14,206 nt of DNA from Gemmatimonadota bacterium (GTDB taxonomy: Bacteria > Latescibacterota > UBA2968 > UBA8231): assembly GCA_026706165.1 (NCBI GenBank), contig JAPOZF010000261.1:2976-17181 (forward strand), written 5' to 3'. Position numbers and translations under genes: made by a program. The notes under the pieces are model-generated. The model had not been told where the DNA came from. It worked only from the letters and a program-made list of their open reading frames with translations, and ran no database searches. Positions 6,593 through 14,206 of this stretch are shown here, piece by piece. Within the stretch, counting starts at the first letter, position 1. Each line of letters starts with the position of its first letter.

Positions 6593-7468
6593 ATGCAAGG
6601 TCCAGTTACCGGAAAGCGGCTGCCGGCCGAAGAGTGGGCGGAGGTGCGCTCCCTGCGGATGCGCTACCTCGACTGGGGCGGCCGCGGGACTCCCGTGCTG
6701 GCCCTGCACGGGCTGGCCTCTTCCGCCCACTGGTACGACATCCTCGCTCCGTTCCTGAGCGAAAGGTTCCGGATCGTCGCGCCCGACCAGCGCGGCCACG
6801 GCCGCACGACGCAGGTCGCCGACGGCTACGGCTGGCGTTCGCTCGCATCCGACGCCGTCGGCCTGCTCGACGTGCTCGGCATCGAGCAGCCTGTCCTTCT
6901 CGGGCACTCCTGGGGCGGCAACGTCGCCGTCGGCGCCGCCGCCCACTTCCCGGGGCGCGTCCGGGCCCTGGTACTGATCGACGGCGGCTTCGTCGGCCCG
7001 GAGATGGTACCGGGCGGCGCCTGGGAAGACTTCAGCGGAAGGTTTGCGCCGCGCGACGTGTCGGGCGACCGCGCCGGGTTCCTGGCGCGGATCCGCGGTC
7101 AGCTCGAGGTCTGCTGGAACAGCGAGGTAGAGCGGATCGTGCAGACCATGGTCGAGGAGCGCGACGGACAGATCCATGACATACTGCGCCCCGTCAACCA
7201 TGCACAGATCCTGCGCGCCATGTGGGACGACCCTTCCTCCGGTCTCTGGCCGCGCATCCGCTGCCAGACGCTGATCGTTCCCGCCGGTCCCGGGAGCCCG
7301 GAAACCGACAGCGATTTCGACCGCGACCGCAGGCGCCTAGTGAAACTGGCCGCCGATGCCATCCCCGGCAGCCGCGTGCGCTGGATACCCGACACCATCC
7401 ACGACATCGGCTATCACAAGCCGCGGGAGCTGGCGCAGGCCATCCTCGAGTTCGTCGATTCCATCTGA
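6593..7468 (+). CDS. Alpha/beta-fold hydrolase
   Basis: A cytosolic serine hydrolase of 291 residues, the standard length for single-domain alpha/beta hydrolases (esterases, lipases, C-C bond hydrolases, lactonases). The oxyanion-hole HG motif is in LALHGLASSAHWY (His39-Gly40). DQRGHGRT follows at 65-72, and the nucleophile elbow GHSWGG places Ser106. The catalytic His is most likely the one in DTIHDIGYHKP near the C-terminus. The acid is not obvious, because the usual position after strand 6 reads VPAGPGSPET. The frame is open for 335 codons further upstream, but that part is antisense to the ATPase gene and Arg/Ala/Gln-rich. The ATG at 6593, preceded by GAGGAA with six-base spacing, starts just before the conserved fold. 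No leader or membrane segment is seen. Substrate cannot be inferred. Confidence 0.92.
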   Translation: MQGPVTGKRLPAEEWAEVRSLRMRYLDWGGRGTPVLALHGLASSAHWYDILAPFLSERFRIVAPDQRGHGRTTQVADGYGWRSLASDAVGLLDVLGIEQPVLLGHSWGGNVAVGAAAHFPGRVRALVLIDGGFVGPEMVPGGAWEDFSGRFAPRDVSGDRAGFLARIRGQLEVCWNSEVERIVQTMVEERDGQIHDILRPVNHAQILRAMWDDPSSGLWPRIRCQTLIVPAGPGSPETDSDFDRDRRRLVKLAADAIPGSRVRWIPDTIHDIGYHKPRELAQAILEFVDSI

Positions 7469-7844
7469 GCAAGTGGCGTCGGAATTCACCCGGAACTGCG
7501 CGCAGGCCCCGGAGGCACGGAACGGATCTTCCCGAATCTCTATCGCTTCCGCTTCGGAAACGGCCAGGAGCTGCACCTGGCACTGCAACCGGGACTCGTC
7601 CGTTACCGGCTTCCTCGACGGGATCGAGCGCCTCGGCGGCATCGAGCGGCAGCGGGGCACCGGGGGCCGGCTCGTTGAAGCGGTCTTGCGCTGGCTTGCC
7701 GGGGGCAGTTCAGGCAGCGGGGAATCCCGACAGTTTCCGGCGAGTGGAAAACCTGCCGCCCTGATCGAGCAAGGCTCCTTCAGGAAACAACGGTTGCCCA
7801 AGGCTGGCCGCCGGCCTGTGGCGACGGATCTGCTTCAGAGTGGT
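7469..7844 (+). pseudogene. Gene-free stretch with possible frameshifted coding remnant
   Basis: No intact gene lies between the hydrolase stop and the convergent TIM-barrel gene. In the same frame as the hydrolase, directly after its TGA, a protein-like stretch without a start codon runs from about 7478: IHPELRAGPGGTERIFPN, then LYRFRFGNGQELHLALQPGL. Near 7612 that frame becomes Arg-rich and stops at 7676-7678. The frame shifted by one base then becomes protein-like from about 7614: LDGIERLGGIERQRGTGG, then RLVEAVLRWLAGG. This pattern fits a decayed gene with a lost 5' end and one frameshift. I recognise no family, and chance cannot be excluded in GC-rich DNA. Confidence 0.28.
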
Positions 7845-9422
7845 TCAGGTGCTGGCGTGCTGGCAGGGCCCCAGGTCCGGGTCGGTGTTGTGCTCCCCCC
7901 GGTGGTAGCTCCTGCCGCGCAGGTAGCGGATCTCGATCTCGACGTCGCGCACCTCCATTTCGGGGGTCAGCTCCGGGTCCCGTTCCAGCAGGGTCACCTC
8001 GATCTCGTTGCCGCCGCGCAGAGGCAGCTCCCCGGGGCCGGGCTTGAACACGAACCAGTAGCTCGGGTGAGAGCGGAAGCGGGGGGCGCTGATCTGGTAG
8101 ACGTGGTCGATCCTGCGCAGGCGGTCCGCGGGCAGCTCGCTCCCGTTCAGGCGGAAGCGTAAGCGGTCGCGCTCGGTGACGCGGGTGACGCGGATTCTCA
8201 GGATCACCTCGTGCAGGCGCCCGGCCGCCTCCTGCCGGGGCAGGTCGTCGCTGACCGGTACCTGCAGGGGGACCGGGACGCCGGGCTCGAGGGGGGCGGG
8301 CAGCTGGTTGCCGTCCGAAGGTTCGGGAGAGCGCCCGGTGACCGTCGGGACCGCGTAGATCTTGTCCCTTGCCGCCATCACCTCGGGGAAGGGCAGCTCC
8401 CGCAGCTGCTCGTAGAACTCCGGCCCGTACGGCCAGTTGCCGCACCAGTGGGCGCAGCACAGGCCGTCGACCCCCTGCTCCCAGTAGTTGCAGGCCGCCG
8501 CCCGGATCATCTGGATCGGGGCGGTGTACAGGCGGTCGGAGTCGACGTGGTTGCGCAGGACCCCGTGCACCCGGCAGCCGCTCCCCTCCGCGCATTCGAG
8601 CAGCGGCCGGAAATCGACGGTGGGGTCGGTGACCGAGGCCCCGGCGGTGCTTTCCCCCAGGATCACGTCGACCAGCCCCTGCCGGCACCACTCGGCCGGG
8701 TCGAGCCCCAGCTGCCCGCAGCGCCGGGGGTCCGCCGGCATCCGCACCGCCAGCTCCCGGTCCGGCCCGCTGCCGCGCACCGCGGCGCTCACCTCGGCGA
8801 TGAACCCGGAGAAGACCTCCCTCCCCTGGCCGGCGGCGAACTCCGGGTGGAAGAAACGGCTGCCGGCGTAATGCCCGAGGTTCAGCTCGAAGCCGTCGAC
8901 GTCGTAGTTGCCGACCACCTCCTCGATCAGGGCGAGCCGGCGGGCCCGCACCTCGGCGTGCCTGTAGTCCCCCAGCTCCGCCCCGGAAAAGCCGTCGGGA
9001 CCGGCCCCGGCGCCGATGGTGAGCTCCTTTTCCGGCAGGGCGGCGTTGGCCTGCAGCGACGGGTACAGCAGCAGCCCGTGCTCGTGGGCGCGCTCGCAGA
9101 CCAGGCGCAGCGGGTCGTTCCCCTCGGCGATCAGCTTGGCGGCGTTGCGGTAGGCGCGCATGAAGACGACGTGCTCCCACTGCCTGCCGCCCCCGGGGCG
9201 GAACGGCTCGGTGGCGAAGGCGTCCGGGCCCCAGCGCTCGCCGGACTCGGTGCCGTGCAGGAAGGCGTTGCCGTAGCCGAGGTTGAACAGCAGCGCTTCC
9301 ACCGGGGTGCCGAGCAGCTCGTCGACCGCCTGCCGGTGGTCCTCCACCGTGATCGGGGGCTCGTACATGTAGATGAGGGTGTGGCGCGAGTCGTTCTCGA
9401 ACATGATGCGGGGCTGGGGCAT
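7845..9422 (-). CDS. TIM-barrel glycosidase-like protein with C-terminal beta-sandwich
   Basis: A 525-residue protein whose first 360 residues read like a (beta/alpha)8 glycosidase-type barrel. Strand-like segments end in polar or acidic residues: VEALLFNLGYGN (41-52), HGLLLYPSLQ (115-124), YDVDGFELNLGHY (173-185, candidate catalytic Glu179), ELAVRMPADP, LVDVILGEST (250-259) and GVDGLCCAHWCGNWPYG (317-333). The 'DVDGfEL' strand is common in GH10-like and related barrels of unknown specificity. Residues about 375-525 form a predicted beta-sandwich (ILRIRVTRV, LRFRLNG, NEIEVTLLE, VEIEIRYLRG). No signal peptide is visible, which is odd for a polysaccharide enzyme. The ATG at 9422 lies 6 bases after the TAG of the FG-GAP gene, with GAGG overlapping that stop, so translation is probably coupled. 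Catalysis is unproven; it may be a non-catalytic barrel. Confidence 0.72.
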   Translation of the reverse strand: MPQPRIMFENDSRHTLIYMYEPPITVEDHRQAVDELLGTPVEALLFNLGYGNAFLHGTESGERWGPDAFATEPFRPGGGRQWEHVVFMRAYRNAAKLIAEGNDPLRLVCERAHEHGLLLYPSLQANAALPEKELTIGAGAGPDGFSGAELGDYRHAEVRARRLALIEEVVGNYDVDGFELNLGHYAGSRFFHPEFAAGQGREVFSGFIAEVSAAVRGSGPDRELAVRMPADPRRCGQLGLDPAEWCRQGLVDVILGESTAGASVTDPTVDFRPLLECAEGSGCRVHGVLRNHVDSDRLYTAPIQMIRAAACNYWEQGVDGLCCAHWCGNWPYGPEFYEQLRELPFPEVMAARDKIYAVPTVTGRSPEPSDGNQLPAPLEPGVPVPLQVPVSDDLPRQEAAGRLHEVILRIRVTRVTERDRLRFRLNGSELPADRLRRIDHVYQISAPRFRSHPSYWFVFKPGPGELPLRGGNEIEVTLLERDPELTPEMEVRDVEIEIRYLRGRSYHRGEHNTDPDLGPCQHAST

Positions 9423-9428
9423 GGCGGT

Positions 9429-12089
9429 CTACCTCAGGATCAGGAGTTTGCGCGCCGCGTCGGCGCGGTCGGTTCGCAAGCGGTAAAGATAGACCCCGCT
9501 GCCGAGCCTTTCCCCGCGGTCTCCGCGGCCGTCCCAGCGCAGGCTCCAGGCCCCGGCCGCCCTGCGGCCCAGGGGCAGGGCGGCCACCCTCTGTCCGGAG
9601 CTGTTGTAGACCTCGAGGAGGGTGCGCTCGCTGCCGCGGTCGAGATCGAAGCGGATGACGGTCTCGCTGTTGAAGGGGTTGGGGGCGTTCTGGTGCAGGG
9701 CGAAAGCGGCCGGAGCGGCTCCTGCGAGGGGTTCGACCACCGCTGTCGGGGCCGCGGGGGACAGGGCGGCGAGACGCAAGTCGTCGATGTGGAAGGTGCC
9801 GCGCATGAACCCGGAGAAGAAGAACCGCTCCACGACGTAGTCGGCGCCGAAGGGGGCGAGCGGCACGACGACCTGCTGCCACTCCTTGCGCTCCAGGTCG
9901 ATTTCGAAGCCGCCGTTCTGGAGCAGCAGCTGCGTCTCCCACAGGGTCGATCTCCTGCCGAAGGAAACCTTGAAGCTGGTGCCGGGAGTGAACTCGACGT
10001 CTCCGGGATGGAAGGCGAAGCGCAGCTCGTACCCGAACCCCTTCAGGGGCAGGTCCGGCTCGAACTCGAAATCGTAGAATCCCAGCGAGGAGTTGACGGT
10101 CAGTCCGCTTTCTCCCTCGAATACCTGTTCGGACCCCGGTTCGGGGCGCAGCGAGCCGAAGTCGAAGTCCCAGTCTTCAGCCAGCTCGTCGCCGAACAGC
10201 AGGAGGTCGCCGGGGGGCAGCATGGCGACCGGTTCGAGGTGGGTCATGACCTCCCCGCCTGCTTCCCCGATGCGGAACAGCACCGGGGCCAGGCCGTTCT
10301 CCGGGCTGGCGGTGAAACGCACCTCGAGGCGGTGGCGCCCGTCTCCGAGGGGCTCCAGCGGCTGTTCGGAAGGGCCGCCGAGCCGGCCGAGGTCGGCGCT
10401 GACGCGCGCCTCCCCGTCCTCGAGCAGGAGAACGGCGTCGAGGGCGATCTCGCTGCCGGCGGCGGCGGTGTCGGGCAGGGGGCGCTGCCAGAGGACCTTC
10501 AGCGGGAGTTCCGCCTCCGGAGGTTCGGCCAGAAAAAGGCGCCGGTTGGCATCGACCTGCTCCAGGACCTGGACGTGGCCCGACGGCCAGGTCACGCGCA
10601 CCCGGTCGACCGAGGCGGCCCCGCCGAGGCCGAAATGCAGCCGCTGGCTGTCCATCGACAGGAAGCCCGAACCCGCGTACAGCTCGCGAACCTGAAAAAG
10701 CCCGCCGCTCTCGACCTCGACCCGGGCGCCGACGGCGTCCCGGTTGGCGGTATTTCCCTGCAGTTCGACGGTGAGCCAGGTGCCCCCAGTGCTGAGGTTG
10801 CGAAGCAGCACCGGCCTCGAGGTGAAGCCGTTGTAGCTCTCGGTGGTTGCGGCGACATCCAACAAACCGTCGCTGTCGTAGTCGGCGGCGGCCACCGACG
10901 AGGTGTAGTGGCTGCTGAGGTCGACGGGCACGGCCTCGGAGCCATCTCTGAAGGTCGCCCGGCCGTCAGTGCCTGTCCCGTTGTTGAGCAGCAGCCGTCC
11001 CGGGTTCCCCCATCCCGGGCCCACCTGTTCGTTGAAGGGGTCGGCGCCGGCGAAGAACAGGTCGATGAACCCGTCGTTGTCGAAATCCTGCATGGTGGAG
11101 CCCCATGCGAACTCGTAGGCGCCCGCGCCGGCGTCAGCGGCCCTGTCGGCGTAGGTGCCGTCCCCGTTGTTGAGGAACAGGGCGTGCGGCCAGAGGCGGC
11201 CGAGGAACTCCCTGGCCCCCCCGTAGTTGGTGAGGAACAGGTCGATGTCGCCGTCGTTGTCGACGTCGCCGGGGGCCCACCCCATCCAGGCGCCGATGTC
11301 GGTCAACCCGGCCTCGGCGTGCACGTCGGTGAAGGTGTAGTCGCGGTTGTTGCGCCACAGGGCGATCGACTGCGTGCCGCTGAAGCGGGCGGCGAACAGG
11401 TCGGGCCAGCCGTCGCCGTCGAAGTCGCTGAACAACCCGAGGATGTTGCCGTCCGACTCGTCGATTCCCGTAAGGGCGCTGATGTCGGCGAAGGTGCCGT
11501 CGCCGTTGTTGAGGAACAGGCGGCTCCCCTGGGCGGCGACCTCGCCGCCGCCTATGTAGAGGTCGAGCAGGCCGTCCCGGTCGACGTCTCCCCAGGCGGC
11601 CCCGACCATGGTGCGCAGTCCGGCGACGCCGGAAGCCGCGGTGATGTCGGCGAAGGTGCCGTCCCCCCGGTTGTGGTAGAGCCTCGCCGCGGTAGTGCCG
11701 CCGGGACGGCTGCGGCGGGCCCCGGTGACGAAGAGGTCCTGAAAGCCGTCGTTGTCGATGTCCCCCGCCACCGCGGCGCCGCTGCCGCTGCCGTTGGCGA
11801 CCCCGGCCCCGGAGGCGACGTCGGCGAAGGTGCCGTCCCCGAGGTTGCGGAACAGGGAGTTGCTCTGCGAGGTGCCGCGCGCGACGAACAGGTCGAGGAG
11901 ACCGTCGCGGTCGAAATCGAACCAGGCCGCCCCGTTCCAGCCGATGTCGCGGGAGCGCTCCTCCGGGTGATGGCCCCGCAGGCTCGCCGAGGCGTCTTCG
12001 AAGGAAAGGGCCCCGGCGGCTCCTGCCAGGCCAGGGATGGCGGCCAGGAGGGCGGCCGCCAGCGCCGCTGTCAGGCGAGCTTCCAACAT
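9429..12089 (-). CDS. Secreted FG-GAP/VCBS repeat protein with ASPIC/UnbV domain and FlgD-like C-terminal tail (CRTAC1-like)
   Basis: An 886-residue exported protein. The signal peptide ends near GLAGA (about residue 25). Seven calcium-loop repeats of the form DxDxDGxxD follow at about 58, 110, 168, 222, 275, 335 and 403, forming a beta-propeller/integrin-like domain. An ASPIC/UnbV domain spans about 437-520 (GARVEVESGG, LHFGLGG, VRVTWPSGHVQ). Residues 525-625 look like an Ig-like domain, and 640-775 like a carbohydrate-binding-type jelly roll (FHIDDLRLA). The final 100 residues have HQNAPNPFNSETVIRFDL and GSGVYLYRL, the FlgD-like/type IX-secretion-style sorting tail. The frame is open to 12215, but the ATG at 12089 begins the signal peptide; its ribosome site is weak. 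It heads an operon with the TIM-barrel gene. Cell-surface binding of a glycan or scaffold is inferred from the domains; enzymatic activity is not evident. Confidence 0.92.
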   Translation of the reverse strand: MLEARLTAALAAALLAAIPGLAGAAGALSFEDASASLRGHHPEERSRDIGWNGAAWFDFDRDGLLDLFVARGTSQSNSLFRNLGDGTFADVASGAGVANGSGSGAAVAGDIDNDGFQDLFVTGARRSRPGGTTAARLYHNRGDGTFADITAASGVAGLRTMVGAAWGDVDRDGLLDLYIGGGEVAAQGSRLFLNNGDGTFADISALTGIDESDGNILGLFSDFDGDGWPDLFAARFSGTQSIALWRNNRDYTFTDVHAEAGLTDIGAWMGWAPGDVDNDGDIDLFLTNYGGAREFLGRLWPHALFLNNGDGTYADRAADAGAGAYEFAWGSTMQDFDNDGFIDLFFAGADPFNEQVGPGWGNPGRLLLNNGTGTDGRATFRDGSEAVPVDLSSHYTSSVAAADYDSDGLLDVAATTESYNGFTSRPVLLRNLSTGGTWLTVELQGNTANRDAVGARVEVESGGLFQVRELYAGSGFLSMDSQRLHFGLGGAASVDRVRVTWPSGHVQVLEQVDANRRLFLAEPPEAELPLKVLWQRPLPDTAAAGSEIALDAVLLLEDGEARVSADLGRLGGPSEQPLEPLGDGRHRLEVRFTASPENGLAPVLFRIGEAGGEVMTHLEPVAMLPPGDLLLFGDELAEDWDFDFGSLRPEPGSEQVFEGESGLTVNSSLGFYDFEFEPDLPLKGFGYELRFAFHPGDVEFTPGTSFKVSFGRRSTLWETQLLLQNGGFEIDLERKEWQQVVVPLAPFGADYVVERFFFSGFMRGTFHIDDLRLAALSPAAPTAVVEPLAGAAPAAFALHQNAPNPFNSETVIRFDLDRGSERTLLEVYNSSGQRVAALPLGRRAAGAWSLRWDGRGDRGERLGSGVYLYRLRTDRADAARKLLILR

Positions 12090-12251
12090 CCGTATCCGGG
12101 GGGACCGCCCCGGCCGACGGTGTAATGGCGCCTGTGCAGTCGAACAAACGGGGGCGCCGAAGCACCCGGTTCGGAAAGGGCCTGAGCGTGTCGCAGGAGA
12201 TAGTGGGTACGGCAAGCAACAATGCAGCGAGCGGGTCTGCAGCGGGGGCCG

Positions 12252-12293
12252 GATTCACGAGGAATCGCGCGCTCGGGCGCCGGACCGTGAATC
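12252..12293 (-). terminator. Inverted repeat downstream of the M81 peptidase gene
   Basis: GATTCACG (12252-12259) and CGTGAATC (12286-12293) are perfect 8-base inverted arms around a 26-base GC-rich centre that itself contains GCGC/GCGC pairing. It lies 42 bases after the M81 stop on the minus strand and about 160 bases before the FG-GAP gene start. No T-tract follows. It could end the M81 transcript, or be a dyad operator for the FG-GAP operon. The rest of the 12090-12334 spacer shows no gene. Confidence 0.3.
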
Positions 12294-12334
12294 GCTCTGT
12301 GCGGGTAGAATTGCACCCGGCCGAGGCTCCCGCT

Positions 12335-13798
12335 TCAGAAGTCTTCGAAGGGGTAGATCTTCCGCTCCAGCCGCCGGAACTCCACCGCCTCGGCGGAGTG
12401 GACGGAGGGCTCGGTCACGACCTGGATGCTGCCGGCGAACGGTTCGAACCCGGCGCGGAAGTGGGCGGACGACTTGATGCCGAGGTAGCGCATCTGGCGG
12501 GGGTCGAGGGCCAGCGACTCGCACAGGGCGGTGTCGAACGGCTGCTCCCGCTCGCTGACGAGGATGACGCGCACCCCGTCCTGGACGATATGCGCGCACG
12601 GCCCCATGAAACCGTCGAGTCCGGCGTTGCGGGGTCCGCGGTAGGTGAAGCGCCCGTCCGACAGGGCGGCCACCTCCGCCCTCATCTCCACCGGCTCTCC
12701 CTGCAGCGGCGTCGACTTGGCGCCGACCTTCATCTCCACGGCCGCCCCGATGCCGGCCTCGTGGCACAGGGCCGCGGCCTCGGGATCGACGATGTAGAGC
12801 ACCGCGGCGTCCCGCAGGCCCGCTTCGAGGAAGGTGCGCAGTTGTCCGGTGCTGTCGCCGGGAGAGCCGCCGCCGGTGTTGTCGTTGCGGTCGGCGAAGA
12901 TAGCCGGGTAGCGACCGATCCGGTCGGCCTCGACGATGGCCTCGGCGGTGGTCAGCGACGAGCCCGGCCAGATGGCGCGCCGTTCCCAGATCCAGGCTCC
13001 CAGCTCGTCGGCCAGCTCCTGCGCGCGGCCGCGGTCGCCGTCGGTCGCCAGGTAGACGGAAGCCCCCATGTCGGGATGGTCGGCAAGGGGGTAGCAGGTG
13101 GCGATCGAGCAGCAGACCACCCCGGGCAGCGCCTCGATGCGCTCGAGCTCGGCGATGGCGGCGCTCATAGGCGGGTGCGCGGTCACCTGGTTCAGCCCCC
13201 AGCAGAGCGGCAGCTGGCGCAGGGCGAGGGCGGGCTCGAGGCCTTCGGTCAGCATGCGGTGGAGGATGCCGGCGCACTGGCGGCCGCGCTCGTCCTGGTC
13301 GATCTCCGGATAGGTGCGGTGGCCGAGCAGGACGTCGATGGTCTCCACCATGCGCCTCGACACGTTCGAGTGGATGTCGAGCTGGGCGATGACGGGAACG
13401 GAGGGACCGACGAGGTCGCGCACCGCGGCGAAGATGCGGCCTTCGCAGTCGTCGATCCCCTCGGCGGCCATCGACCCGTGCACGTCGAGGAGCACCCCGT
13501 CGACGGCGCCGATATGCCGCATGGAGGAGAGCATGTCGCCGAGGATCTCGTCGAAGATCGCCCGCGGCGTCGGGCCGCTCGGGTGGGCGCAGGCGAAGAT
13601 CGTCGGCACCAGCTCGAAGCCGTGCTCCTCCGCCCCGGCGAGAAAGCCGCCGACCGCGGTGTTGCTGCCGCGGAACTTGTCGAAGACCTCCCGGCCGCGC
13701 AGGTACCCGAAGCGCTGGTTGCGGTAGCTGTCCCAGTTGGTCTCGACGGTGGTGAAGGTGCTGGTTTCGTGGCTGATGGTTCCGGTCGCGACTTTCAT
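12335..13798 (-). CDS. M81 family metallopeptidase (MlrC-like)
   Basis: A member of the M81/MlrC family, named for the microcystin-linearised-peptide peptidase of Sphingomonas; most members act on unknown, probably small, cyclic or linear peptides or amides. The 487 residues match the family length. The family start is clear: MKVATGTISHETSTF, with His10 in the conserved SHETSTF. Likely metal ligands are in LLDVHGSM (Asp105, His107), QLDIHSN (Asp141, His143) and GHRTYPE (His160). The C-terminal MlrC domain carries FADRNDNTGGGSPGDSTG and GAKSTPLQGEPV. The frame extends to an ATG at 13861, but 13798 fits the family N-terminus and has AAAGAGG about 11 bases upstream; no ribosome site precedes 13861. 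No signal peptide, so cytosolic. It is divergent from an HpaI-type aldolase across 126 bases, which suggests a shared small-molecule catabolic module (inference). Confidence 0.94.
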   Translation of the reverse strand: MKVATGTISHETSTFTTVETNWDSYRNQRFGYLRGREVFDKFRGSNTAVGGFLAGAEEHGFELVPTIFACAHPSGPTPRAIFDEILGDMLSSMRHIGAVDGVLLDVHGSMAAEGIDDCEGRIFAAVRDLVGPSVPVIAQLDIHSNVSRRMVETIDVLLGHRTYPEIDQDERGRQCAGILHRMLTEGLEPALALRQLPLCWGLNQVTAHPPMSAAIAELERIEALPGVVCCSIATCYPLADHPDMGASVYLATDGDRGRAQELADELGAWIWERRAIWPGSSLTTAEAIVEADRIGRYPAIFADRNDNTGGGSPGDSTGQLRTFLEAGLRDAAVLYIVDPEAAALCHEAGIGAAVEMKVGAKSTPLQGEPVEMRAEVAALSDGRFTYRGPRNAGLDGFMGPCAHIVQDGVRVILVSEREQPFDTALCESLALDPRQMRYLGIKSSAHFRAGFEPFAGSIQVVTEPSVHSAEAVEFRRLERKIYPFEDF

Positions 13799-13924
13799 GG
13801 TTCCGTTTGCCTCTTTCCGGGTGGGCGGGACCCGCTTCTCCTTGCGGGCACCCGCGGCCATGAACTTGATTCAGCGCGCCGCGCGGCACCAGAGCGGCGC
13901 AACTTCCCCGCAGAAAGGTTTCCC

Positions 13925-14206
13925 ATGAGAAAGAGCAAGGTACAGGCCCGCATCCGCGCCGGAGAAACGGTGCGCATCTGCGGCCTCGGCAGCTTCATCC
14001 CGTCCTACGTCCGCCACGCCGCCCACTTCGGCTTCGACTGCATCTGGTTCGACCTCGAGCACCGGGCCATGGAGCAGAGGGAGGTGCAGGGGATGATGGC
14101 GTTCTTCCACCTGTTCGACATCGACTGCATGCTGCGCTCGCCGACCCTGGAGCGGGTGCGCCTCTACCGCTACCTCGAAGACGGCGCCACCGGCCTGATG
14201 TTTCCC
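13925..14206 (+). CDS. HpcH/HpaI family aldolase (3'-truncated by window edge)
   Basis: The first 94 residues of a class II pyruvate-type aldolase of the HpcH/HpaI family, which cleave 2-oxo-4-hydroxy acids (for example 4-hydroxy-2-oxoheptanedioate) to pyruvate and an aldehyde using a divalent metal. Visible hallmarks are GLGSFIPS at 20-27 (cf. GxW...), FDLEHRAME with the catalytic base His46, LRSP with the pyruvate-binding Arg71, and YLEDGATGLMFP at 83-94, the counterpart of the LDxGAxGixxP block. The metal ligands lie beyond the window. ATG 13925 has AGAAAGG with six-base spacing. Chemistry is secure; substrate is unknown. It is divergent from the M81 peptidase, an arrangement that hints at common regulation from the 13799-13924 spacer. 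Confidence 0.92.
   Translation, partial: MRKSKVQARIRAGETVRICGLGSFIPSYVRHAAHFGFDCIWFDLEHRAMEQREVQGMMAFFHLFDIDCMLRSPTLERVRLYRYLEDGATGLMFP

Noticed and set aside
9423..9942. 720-codon minus-strand frame across 7780-9942 as an alternative to the TIM-barrel gene
   Set aside because: It is a shifted frame of the same region, dominated by Arg/Pro/Gly/Ala, and lacks any motif. The frame at 7845-9422 has barrel strands and a coupled start.
8211..12125. 1304-codon open frame on the plus strand
   Set aside because: It is antisense to two well-supported genes with signal peptide, calcium-loop repeats and barrel motifs. Its translation is Val/Gly/Glu/Gln-rich low complexity with no domain, as expected from the complement of GC-rich coding DNA.

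Overview
The window is high-GC bacterial chromosome, probably from an uncultured or poorly known Gram-negative lineage. Evidence for Gram-negative: a beta-barrel outer-membrane protein, a lipobox-bearing M16 protease, a Tat-exported MsrP and a secreted FG-GAP protein ending in a FlgD-like/T9SS-type 'NPFN...GVYLYRL' tail. That tail, with CRTAC1/UnbV-type repeats and an MlrC peptidase, is typical of FCB-group and neighbouring phyla (Latescibacterota, Eisenbacteria, Gemmatimonadota-like). The phylum is an inference. I saw no rRNA, tRNA, CRISPR array or intact insertion sequence.

Layout, left to right. (1) 1-878, minus: N-terminal part of an M16 zinc-protease lipoprotein running off the window. 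(2) 1098-1577, plus: a small AT-richer islet with an intact MNT nucleotidyltransferase (MntA-type antitoxin), followed by a HEPN toxin (HepT) gene broken by an out-of-frame internal deletion. A palindrome spans both convergent stop codons. (3) 4248-1626, minus: three envelope genes in a row: an outer-membrane beta-barrel protein, MsrP (periplasmic methionine-sulfoxide reductase, TTG start) and a small secreted lipocalin-like protein 19 bases further on. (4) 4249-4681: non-coding or unrecognised. (5) 6403-4682, minus: a cytosolic 'ABC-class' ATPase (COG3044 type), divergent from (6) 6593-7468, plus: an alpha/beta hydrolase. (7) 7469-7844: no intact gene, but traces of a decayed, frameshifted coding sequence. 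(8) 12089-7845, minus: a two-gene operon of a large secreted FG-GAP/UnbV protein and, 6 bases later, a TIM-barrel glycosidase-like protein with no signal peptide. (9) 13798-12335, minus: an M81/MlrC metallopeptidase, divergent from (10) 13925-14206, plus: a truncated HpcH/HpaI aldolase.

The genes suggest a heterotroph degrading polymers and small organic compounds, with envelope repair. I did not find a clearly new multi-gene system. The items most worth a second look are the orphaned MntA beside a recently broken HepT, a lipobox in the Tat leader of MsrP with no MsrQ in view, and the coupled secreted FG-GAP protein/TIM-barrel pair. Most very long open frames opposite these genes (for example across 8211-12125 on the plus strand) are GC-rich antisense shadows.
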